Shown: positions 1-9,509 of the stretch, piece after piece
Numbering within the stretch: position 1 is the first letter of the stretch
Layout: every line of letters begins with the position of its first letter
NCBI GenBank assembly: GCA_023460875.1
Contig: JAEWOQ010000300.1
Location: 1-15,181, forward strand
Length of the DNA stretch: 15,181 bases
Source: Pseudomonadota bacterium
GTDB taxonomy: Bacteria > Myxococcota_A > Polyangia > Polyangiales > Polyangiaceae
Direction of reading: 5' to 3'
The notes under the pieces: generated by a model
Told to the model about the DNA's origin: nothing
The model's database searches: none
Seen by the model: the letters and a program-made list of their open reading frames with translations, nothing else
Position numbers and translations under genes: made by a program

Positions 1-1
1 G

Positions 2-1978
2 CGCTGGCGCTTCGAGCCGGCGCGGCGGGGCGCCGAGCCCGTCGCCACGCGCATCCTCTTCCAGCTGCGCTTCGAGCAGACCACCGCGCCGGACGAGCCG
101 AGCGCGGAGCCCGGCGCGTCGGGGTCAGGCACGGGAGGGGGCGCCGGAGACGCCACGAGCGAGCCCGTCACGGAGATCGTCGTGTGGGGCCAGGTGGAGG
201 AGCCCGGCGCCCGCACCTTCAGTCGCGCGGAGGTCCGCAACCTGCCTGGCGCCTTCGATGACCCCCTGCGCTCCATCGAAGTGCTGCCGGGGGTCACGCC
301 CATCGCCACCTTCGTGCCGATGTTCTTCATCCGAGGAGCCCCCCCCGGGAACGTCGGCTTCTTCATCGACGAGATCCGGGTACCGCTCCTCTACCACGCG
401 TTCCTGGGGCCCTCGGTGATTCACCCCGCGCTCATCAAGCGGGTCGACATGCACGGCGGCCCCATGCCGGCCCGCATCGGCCGCTACGCGGGCGCGGCCG
501 TCGAGGCGACGCTGGTCGAGCCGGACCCGGAGCGAGGCGAGCTCCCCTATCAGGGGGAGGCCTCTGTGCGCTTGCTCGACGCGGGCGCCTACGTCGAAGC
601 GCCTTGGGCGGATGGGCGGGGCTACGCGATCCTCGCGGGCCGCTACTCTTACACGGCCCTGCTGCTCAGCATGCTGAGCCAGGACCAGCGCCTCGACTAC
701 TGGGACTACCAAGGGTTGGTCGGTTATCGCCTGGGCAAGCGCGACACCCTCAGCATCTTTGGCTTCGGCGCCTTCGACTTCGCGGGCGACAGCGCCTCCG
801 GGCAGCTCGGCGGGACGGAGTTCCACCGCGTGGATCTGCGCTGGGACCGCGAGTTTTCGGCGCGGACCCGCTCGCGCGCCGCCTTCACCTGGGGTCGCGA
901 TCGTACGCGGAGCAACTCGGGCTACATCTCCGACGACGTCCTCGCCGGGCGCGCCCGCATCGAGCACCGCGCGTCCAACGCCGTGTACCGCGGAGGAGGC
1001 GATTTCTCCGTCGACCGGTACGGCTTGGAGGTGGATCCGGCCGTCAGCGATCCGCTGCTCTTCCCGACGCTCTTCCCCGAGCGCACGGATCTCACCGTCG
1101 GCGCTTGGGCGGACGCGGTGCTGTGGCCCGAGGGGCGCGTCAGCGTGACGCCAGGTATCCGCGCGGACGTGTTTCAATCCATGGGCCGCACCGCGTTCGC
1201 CGTCGACCCGCGCCTCACCGCTACCTATCGACTCACGGACTCCGTGCGCACGGTCCACGGCGTGGGCGTCGCCCATCAGACGCCGAACTTCGTGCCTCAG
1301 GTCCCGGGCGCGCAGATCGGGGGACTCCCGGGTGGCCTCCAGCGGAGCGTGCACGCGTCCGCGGCTGTCGAGGTCGATCTGCCGGGGAAGATCTCGAGCT
1401 CCTTCGGCGGCTTCATCAACGCCACGGACCGGATGAGCGATCCGATCGGGCTGAGCCAGACGTTCGACATCGACGAGCGCAGCGGGGAGCGGCGGGCCTT
1501 CGGCAGATCCGCGGGCCTCGAGCTCTACCTGAAGAAGCCTTTGACGGATCGCATGGGCGGCCTGATCTCTTACACCTTCTCTCGGGCGAGCCGGACCTTC
1601 GGCCCCATCCACACGATCCCGGGCTACGAGCGACCCCACGTGCTGAACGCGGCGCTCTCCTACGACCTCGGCCATCAGCTGCGGCTGTCCACGAAGTTCG
1701 TCTACGCATCCGGGATCCCAGGTCGACGTGCCACGGAGCGCGGCGAGTTCGTGTTCTTGGGGGAGGATCGGAGTCGTCCCTACGTGCGCTTGGACCTGAA
1801 GGTCTCCAAGCGCTGGGTGGCGAGCCCGAACTTCTGGTGGGGGCTCTACGGTGAGGTCGTGAACGCCACCCACGGCGTGCAGGTGGTGCGTCGCGTGTGC
1901 GGCGCGAACGCGTGCCGCGACGAGGGACCGGGTGCGATCACCGTGCCGAGCATCGGCGTCGAAGCGGCCTGGCGCTGA
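2..1978 (+). CDS. TonB-dependent outer-membrane receptor with N-terminal TonB-like domain (5' end outside window)
   Basis: The reading frame is open from the first full codon of the window to the TGA at 1976-1978, giving 658 visible residues with the true start upstream. Visible residues 1-25 (RWRFEPARRG, then a strand ending in LRFE) resemble the last strands of a TonB C-terminal domain. A Gly/Ser/Pro/Glu-rich linker follows to about residue 55, then a TonB-box-like TEIVVWG (57-63). The plug domain covers roughly 65-175 (LPGVTP, MFFIRGAPPGNVGFFIDEIRVP, the loop HPALIKRVDMHGG). The rest, about 176-658, alternates aromatic and charged residues like a 22-strand outer-membrane barrel; it includes the late-barrel motif IPGYERPHVLNAALSY and ends in EAAWR. 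Two cysteines lie close together in the last loop (RVCGANACRD). Receptors of this kind import ligands across the outer membrane using ExbBD/TonB energy; the ligand cannot be read from the sequence. The gene converges on crcB with 57 bp between the stops. An internal GTG at 182 is open as a start but would remove the TonB-like part and most of the TonB box, so it is not favoured. Confidence 0.88.
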   Translation, partial: RWRFEPARRGAEPVATRILFQLRFEQTTAPDEPSAEPGASGSGTGGGAGDATSEPVTEIVVWGQVEEPGARTFSRAEVRNLPGAFDDPLRSIEVLPGVTPIATFVPMFFIRGAPPGNVGFFIDEIRVPLLYHAFLGPSVIHPALIKRVDMHGGPMPARIGRYAGAAVEATLVEPDPERGELPYQGEASVRLLDAGAYVEAPWADGRGYAILAGRYSYTALLLSMLSQDQRLDYWDYQGLVGYRLGKRDTLSIFGFGAFDFAGDSASGQLGGTEFHRVDLRWDREFSARTRSRAAFTWGRDRTRSNSGYISDDVLAGRARIEHRASNAVYRGGGDFSVDRYGLEVDPAVSDPLLFPTLFPERTDLTVGAWADAVLWPEGRVSVTPGIRADVFQSMGRTAFAVDPRLTATYRLTDSVRTVHGVGVAHQTPNFVPQVPGAQIGGLPGGLQRSVHASAAVEVDLPGKISSSFGGFINATDRMSDPIGLSQTFDIDERSGERRAFGRSAGLELYLKKPLTDRMGGLISYTFSRASRTFGPIHTIPGYERPHVLNAALSYDLGHQLRLSTKFVYASGIPGRRATERGEFVFLGEDRSRPYVRLDLKVSKRWVASPNFWWGLYGEVVNATHGVQVVRRVCGANACRDEGPGAITVPSIGVEAAWR

Positions 1979-2035
1979 AGTCGTGCGCCGTGCGTCGTCG
2001 GATGGGTGGCGCCCCGATGGAGCCGCCCTCCGTCG

Positions 2036-2431
2036 TCAAAGCGCGGCCCCGAGAGCGCGACGGGCGACCACCAGTCCGACGAACAGGGCGGCTATCGACA
2101 ACATCACCGACAGGACCACATAGCCGGCTGCCATGGCGAGCTGGCGGCGCTCGAGGAGCAGCATCGTCTCCAGCGAGAACGCCGAGAAGGTGGTGAACCC
2201 GCCCAGCACACCGACGGCCGCGAACAGGCGCACCGACTCCGCCTGCGACCCTCCGCGGAAGGTGAGCCAGCCGGAGAGCAGCCCCATCAGCAAGCCTCCG
2301 ATGACGTTGACCGTCAGCGTGCCCCAGGGCCAGTCCGCGGCCGGATGAAGTCGAGCGGCGAGGCGCCCGACACCGTAGCGGGCGACGGCCCCGAGCGCGC
2401 CGCCGGCCGCGACGAAGAGGAGACGGATCAT
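2036..2431 (-). CDS. crcB: Fluoride-specific ion channel CrcB/Fluc
   Basis: A 131-residue protein of normal length for CrcB/Fluc, the inner-membrane channel that lets fluoride leak out of the cell as a dual-topology homodimer. Family signatures are all visible: GGALGAVARY (10-19), WPWGTLTVNVIGG (34-46) with the conserved channel Asn42, and GGFTTFSAFS (77-86), which carries the Phe-box residues F79 and F82 and the conserved Thr/Ser track. Four hydrophobic segments lie at about 3-22, 36-57, 67-90 and 98-124. The start at 2431 was chosen because a GGAGG (plus-strand 2439-2443) lies 7 nt upstream and because family homology begins at MIRLLF; the frame stays open upstream to 2593 but that extension is Arg/Pro-rich and unlike the family. 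It is the last gene of the minus-strand run, 59 bp after the small ORF, so it may be co-transcribed. I could not find the fluoride (crcB) riboswitch core in the short leader. A single full-length copy suggests a homodimer. Confidence 0.95.
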   Translation of the reverse strand: MIRLLFVAAGGALGAVARYGVGRLAARLHPAADWPWGTLTVNVIGGLLMGLLSGWLTFRGGSQAESVRLFAAVGVLGGFTTFSAFSLETMLLLERRQLAMAAGYVVLSVMLSIAALFVGLVVARRALGAAL

Positions 2432-2490
2432 GGCGCCCCCTCCATACCTCGGCAGGCCCCGACTTGCTGGGCGGACGCGTTGCGGGCCGG

Positions 2491-2652
2491 TTACTTCTCG
2501 AATTTGGGGGCCGCGGTGGGCTCGGGGGTGCGCCCCGTGGCCTGATCGACACGCTCCGCGAACGGTTTGCGCCCCAGCAGGCGGTCGGCGCAATCCTGCA
2601 GGCGGATCACGGCGAGATCGAGGATTTCGGCGCTGGTCCAGAAGAGTTGCAT
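2491..2652 (-). CDS. Small ORF, 53-residue hypothetical protein
   Basis: A short ORF between the dehydratase-like gene and crcB. ATG is at 2652-2650 and TAA at 2493-2491. An AAAGGA ribosome-binding sequence lies about 8 nt before the ATG, and the start is only 23 bp after the stop of the upstream gene, so co-translation in one transcript is likely. The product begins MQLFWTSAEILDLAVIRLQD, which could form one amphipathic helix; it has a single Cys at 21 and a polar, Pro/Thr/Lys-rich tail ending in PKFEK. There is no signal peptide and no convincing membrane segment. I do not recognise a family. The good ribosome-binding site and operon position argue for a real gene; its short length and the lack of any homology evidence argue for caution. 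A role as a small subunit or adaptor for the neighbouring activase/dehydratase-like proteins is inference from position only. Confidence 0.5.
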   Translation of the reverse strand: MQLFWTSAEILDLAVIRLQDCADRLLGRKPFAERVDQATGRTPEPTAAPKFEK

Positions 2653-2675
2653 CGCAGGTTCCTTTCTCGAAGCGG

Positions 2676-4667
2676 TCAGCTCGCCTGACGCAGCTTGCTC
2701 TCGGCTCGTCCCTTGAGCGGCAAGACCTCCGCCAGCTTCGTCCGGTCGAGGGTGGCCCGGGCCTGCTCGACCCCGGTCCGCACGGCCTTCTCCACCAAAG
2801 CGGGGCCGTGATCCTTGGCGATCTCCGCGAGCTCTACCGCGAGCTGCTGGCCCGCCGCGAGGGTCTGCTTCGTGGTCGTGGGGGCGCCCAGTACGGCGTC
2901 CCGCGCCCAGGTCCTCGCGCCCTGCGCCGCCGTGCGCGCCTTCTGCCAGAGCCGCTGCGCGGAGGTCGTGTGGACATACTCCGCCACCTCGTAGACGAGA
3001 TCGGCGGGGGTGCTGCCGGCGCCGTGCGGCGGGCGGTGCAGCGCGTTGGCGAAGCGCGGATGTGCAGCGAGGAACTCTCGCACCTGCTCGATGGTGAGGT
3101 TCGTCTTGTCGAGGGCCTCCTCGAGCTCTTGCTGCGCCACCTGCTTGGCCTTGAACAGGTACATCTGCACGCGACTCTGGAAGTTCACGGCGCCGTCGCC
3201 GCTCGTCTCCACGGCGCAGTAGATGGAGCCGGGGTACTTCTCCGTGATGAGCGACTGCACGCCGTCAGAGACGCTGGAGCTCGGCATGCAGCCGAAGGGC
3301 TTGACGCTCAAGGTCATGCTGGCCTTGTTCTTGACCACGTTGAGGATCAGCTTGCCGACCTCCATGTGGCCTTCGCCGCCCCGCAGGTTGTTGTCGTAGT
3401 AGGGCGCCGCGACCTCGCCGATCTCGAACATGTTGGGCAGGTGGTAGTCGTAGAAGCCGCCCGCGTAGGCGAAGGTGTGGAACGCCGTCCGCAGCGCCTT
3501 GTCCGCGGCCCATAGGGACACCTTGCGGGTGAACGCGCCATACTCGCCGAGGCCCGCGAGCCCCAGCGTGCCGGAGTCCTCGCCGCGGAGCGCCTTGCGG
3601 TCGTTCGTGTCGTAGGCGAGCTCCCAGATGTTGTAGAGCAGCCACGCCGTCACGAACTGGATGTCCGCCTCGGCGCCCTCCTCCTCCAGGAACCGTTGTA
3701 GGCGGTAGTTGCCATCCCCCTCCGTGGTCATGGCCCAAAACTCGCCGATGATCGCCACGCGCGGCTTGGCCACGGTGCGGTCCACCTCGATGCCCGCGAA
3801 GAGGCGCTTCGTCTTCATCAGGGCCAACAGCACGCTGTTGCCGTGGAGGAGCGCGTCGTAGCAGACCTTCTTCGCCTGCTCGATGGCCCGGTCGGTCGCC
3901 CCGGGGGTCGTCTCGTAGGGACGAATACGGTAGCCGAGGCCGTTGATCACATCGCCAGCGACGAGGCCCTTCAACATGTTGATGAAGAACTTCGGGTTCA
4001 TCTCGAGCCCGCTGTCCTCGCCCGTGGCCTGGCTGAGGCCGCCCTGCTGCTGGAACAGCATGACTCGGAACCCGTCGAAGCCCGCGTCGCGCAGCGCCTT
4101 ACGGTACTCCGTCACGTACATGCCGAAGCGGCACGGACCGCAGGCGCCCGCGGTGAGGAAGACGAACTTGTCGATGATGTCCTGGGTGCTCATGCCCTTC
4201 TGATCCCGCAGGTGGATCAGGAACTTCACCAGGTTGCCGACGGTGAAATACGTCGGATTGCACTGAGCGCGGTTGCCGAACTCCTTGCCTACCCGGAGCG
4301 AGTCGTAGTCCGGGCAGTCCATCGACACGACCTCGTAGCCGCAGTTCCGGAGCCCGCCAGCCACCAGGTAGTCGTGGGCGACGGTGAGCCCCCCGATGAG
4401 CATGGTGATCTTCGACTTCTCCGCCTTGGTGAAGGTGAGGTTCGCCATGTCCTCTACCCACTGCTCGGGGCGCTCGAGGCCGAGGCGCGCGCGCTCCTCC
4501 GCTTCGAACTTGCGCAGCTCGGCGTCGATGTCGAGAGCCGCGGTTGCGGGCGCTTGGCCGGCGATGGGGAGGCTGCGGCGCAGCTCGTCGGAGGCGAGCG
4601 GCGGGGTGGATGCGCTGCTGGCTCGCGGGTCTGTGGCTCGAGGGGCGATCACGGTGCTCTGGGTCAT
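2676..4667 (-). CDS. 2-hydroxyacyl-CoA dehydratase-like iron-sulfur protein (COG3581-type partner of the activase)
   Basis: A 663-residue protein. After a disordered Ala/Ser/Pro-rich N-terminus (1-45) and a charged helix (48-70), the core (about 86-510) matches, from memory, the uncharacterised dehydratase-like family that forms the C-terminal part of very large BadF-type activases in other bacteria. Visible signatures are IGGLTVAHDYLVAGGL (91-106), CPDYDS with C118, QCNPTYFTVGNL (135-146), TAGACGPCRFGMY (172-184) with C176/C179, DGFRVMLFQQQGG (198-210), IRPYE (248-252) and KPFGCMPSSSVSDGVQS (456-472) with C460. The conserved cysteines are candidate iron-sulfur ligands. The C-terminal 150 residues look like an added segment: a linker with HRPPHG, then Ala/Gln/Lys-rich amphipathic helices (about 565-663) reminiscent of phasin-like tails. 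The gene lies 63 bp downstream of the activase gene. By family it would receive electrons from the activase; substrate and reaction are unknown. The ribosome-binding site before the ATG is weak. Confidence 0.82.
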   Translation of the reverse strand: MTQSTVIAPRATDPRASSASTPPLASDELRRSLPIAGQAPATAALDIDAELRKFEAEERARLGLERPEQWVEDMANLTFTKAEKSKITMLIGGLTVAHDYLVAGGLRNCGYEVVSMDCPDYDSLRVGKEFGNRAQCNPTYFTVGNLVKFLIHLRDQKGMSTQDIIDKFVFLTAGACGPCRFGMYVTEYRKALRDAGFDGFRVMLFQQQGGLSQATGEDSGLEMNPKFFINMLKGLVAGDVINGLGYRIRPYETTPGATDRAIEQAKKVCYDALLHGNSVLLALMKTKRLFAGIEVDRTVAKPRVAIIGEFWAMTTEGDGNYRLQRFLEEEGAEADIQFVTAWLLYNIWELAYDTNDRKALRGEDSGTLGLAGLGEYGAFTRKVSLWAADKALRTAFHTFAYAGGFYDYHLPNMFEIGEVAAPYYDNNLRGGEGHMEVGKLILNVVKNKASMTLSVKPFGCMPSSSVSDGVQSLITEKYPGSIYCAVETSGDGAVNFQSRVQMYLFKAKQVAQQELEEALDKTNLTIEQVREFLAAHPRFANALHRPPHGAGSTPADLVYEVAEYVHTTSAQRLWQKARTAAQGARTWARDAVLGAPTTTKQTLAAGQQLAVELAEIAKDHGPALVEKAVRTGVEQARATLDRTKLAEVLPLKGRAESKLRQAS

Positions 4668-4730
4668 GGTCGGGTACTCGCGGTTGCGTGCTGATTTCTG
4701 GGACGAAAGGGCTGCGGAGCGGGGCCGAGA

Positions 4731-8414
<3,684 letters not shown>

Positions 8415-8463
8415 GCCGCTACCGCCATCTCCCTGTCCCGGCCAGCCGGGCTGACGCTGGTGT

Positions 8464-8483
8464 CACTGACGCTGACGTCAGTG
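8464..8483. promoter_or_regulatory. Perfect inverted repeat, probable TetR-family operator
   Basis: CACTGACG-CTGA-CGTCAGTG is a perfect 8-bp inverted repeat with a 4-bp spacer, containing the inner palindrome TGACGTCA (8473-8480). It lies in the 150-bp region between two divergent genes, 49 bp from the activase start codon and 81 bp from the chosen start of the TetR gene. Size, symmetry and position fit a TetR-dimer operator that would control one or both genes. The half-site CTGACGCTG occurs again at 8451-8459, giving a 9-bp direct repeat with a 15-bp period (8451-8459 and 8466-8474). Binding by the adjacent regulator is inference. The rest of the intergenic region holds a run of seven T (8519-8525); I could not assign confident -35/-10 boxes on either strand. 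Confidence 0.55.
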
Positions 8484-8564
8484 CATAGGGTGCATGAAGC
8501 TGGGGTGCTGGCAAAGGGTTTTTTTCTAGGTCGGGGACGGACGGCGTGTGCTAACGGACCAGCC

Positions 8565-9263
8565 GTGGTCGAGGCGAAGCGGCGCTCGGGGCGAGATGAG
8601 CGAAGGACGCGGACGGCGAGCAAGCGCGCGGCCCTCCCGCCCGCGGAGCGCCGCCAGCAGATCCTGAACGCCGCTCGGGACGTCTTCGCCAAGCGGGGCT
8701 ACGCCCGGACCACGGTCGACGACATCACGGCGGAGGCCGGGGTCGCCCGCGGCACGTTCTATCTCTACTTCGACGACAAGAGGCAGGCCTTCGCGGAGCT
8801 CGTGGATCGGTTCGCCGCGCAGATCACCGGGGTGATCCAGCGGATCGCGACCGACGACCCCGCGCGCCCGGTGTCCTCGCAGGTCCTCGAGAACACCCGC
8901 GCCATCCTGCGCCTGTGCCTGGCGGAGCGCTCCATGACCAAGATCCTCTTCACGGACGCGGTGGGGGTGGATCCCGAGTTCGAGCGCAAGCTGGCCACGT
9001 TCTACGACGCCGTCGTCCAGCTCCTCACCGAGAGCTTGCGGGACGGGCAGGCGCTCGGCATCGTCGCGGACGGGGAGCCCCGGGTGCTCGCGTATCTGAC
9101 CATCGGTGCCCTCAAGGAGCTGCTTTACCAGGCGGTAACCCTCGGGCTCGCGGAGGAGAGCGCCGAGGCCTTGACCCAGCAACTCTACACCTTTCTCAGC
9201 CACGGCTACCTGCGGACGGGGCCCCGCCCGAAGGAGCGCCCGCGCGCCCGCCCCAAGCGCTGA
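8565..9263 (+). CDS. TetR/AcrR-family transcriptional regulator
   Basis: A 232-residue TetR-family repressor of usual length. The N-terminal DNA-binding domain (about 29-80) shows the classical pattern: RRQQILNAARDVFAKRGYA, then TTVDDITAEAGVARGTFYLYFDDK, the helix-turn-helix with its recognition helix and the FYLYF signature. The C-terminal half (90-215) is helical and divergent, as expected for a ligand-binding and dimerisation domain; the ligand cannot be read. Both ends are unusually basic: KRRSGRDERRTRTASKR at the N-terminus and RPKERPRARPKR at the C-terminus. The start is uncertain. GTG 8565 is the nearest suitable codon before the conserved domain, preceded only by a weak ACGGA; the frame is open far upstream, but that stretch is antisense to the activase gene. 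The gene is divergent from the activase operon with a palindrome between them, so control of that operon and autoregulation are likely. Position alone would also allow control of sucA, but 246 bp separates them. Confidence 0.9.
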   Translation: MVEAKRRSGRDERRTRTASKRAALPPAERRQQILNAARDVFAKRGYARTTVDDITAEAGVARGTFYLYFDDKRQAFAELVDRFAAQITGVIQRIATDDPARPVSSQVLENTRAILRLCLAERSMTKILFTDAVGVDPEFERKLATFYDAVVQLLTESLRDGQALGIVADGEPRVLAYLTIGALKELLYQAVTLGLAEESAEALTQQLYTFLSHGYLRTGPRPKERPRARPKR

Positions 9264-9307
9264 CGTCGTGCAGGGCCGCAGCGGGTGTGTCATGAAAGGG
9301 CTTACAT

Positions 9308-9323
9308 CCCGTTTTCTGACGGG
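9308..9323 (+). terminator. Weak hairpin after the TetR gene, possible terminator
   Basis: CCCGT and ACGGG form a 5-bp stem around the loop TTTCTG, 44 bp after the TetR stop, followed by TCTGCTT rather than a clean T-run. This could be a weak intrinsic terminator, but such short stems arise by chance in GC-rich DNA. Confidence 0.2.
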
Positions 9324-9328
9324 TCTGC

Positions 9329-9359
9329 TTGACCCAACCCGCGGACACGGGCAGAGAAT
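9329..9359 (+). promoter_or_regulatory. Possible sigma-70-like promoter for the sucA-sucB-lpd operon
   Basis: TTGACC (9329-9334) resembles a -35 box. GAGAAT (9354-9359) matches four of six -10 positions at a 19-bp spacing, longer than ideal. It is the best candidate I found in the 246 bp between the TetR stop and sucA, and is offered only as a candidate. Confidence 0.22.
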
Positions 9360-9408
9360 TCGGCCGGCACACGTGGCTCCGTGGTTTGGCTCACCCCCGG
9401 GGCGCCGA

Positions 9409-9430
9409 CGGGATCCTTTCGGGGGTCCCG
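9409..9430 (+). other. Hairpin in the sucA leader
   Basis: CGGGATCC and GGGTCCCG pair over 8 positions (one G-U) around the loop TTTCGG, 79 bp before the chosen sucA start. No T-run follows. It could be a 5' leader structure; no known riboswitch class was recognised. Apart from this, the possible promoter at 9329-9359 and the weak hairpin at 9308-9323, I see nothing in 9264-9509. Confidence 0.3.
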
Positions 9431-9509
9431 CTGCCTTCGATCAGGATCCCTCCACCCATGGAGCGGGCCGATGGGCTCGCTCACCTTCCTACACCTCTGC
9501 GACCATCCC

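Noticed and set aside
125..1873. 582-codon minus-strand open frame opposite the TonB-dependent receptor
   Set aside because: Low-complexity translation without family signatures; the receptor frame carries clear plug and barrel features.
1979..2035. Bidirectional terminator between the converging receptor and crcB genes
   Set aside because: Only a short GGCGCC-centred palindrome is present, with no strong stem and no T-run on either strand.
2432..2490. Possible fluoride riboswitch before crcB
   Set aside because: The 59-bp gap is short and I could not find the conserved pseudoknot core; most of it is plain GC-rich sequence with a ribosome-binding site.
4668..4730. Extra small gene or promoter between the activase and its partner
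   Set aside because: The 63 bp hold no start codon with a ribosome-binding site and no convincing -35/-10 pair; treated as an operon spacer.
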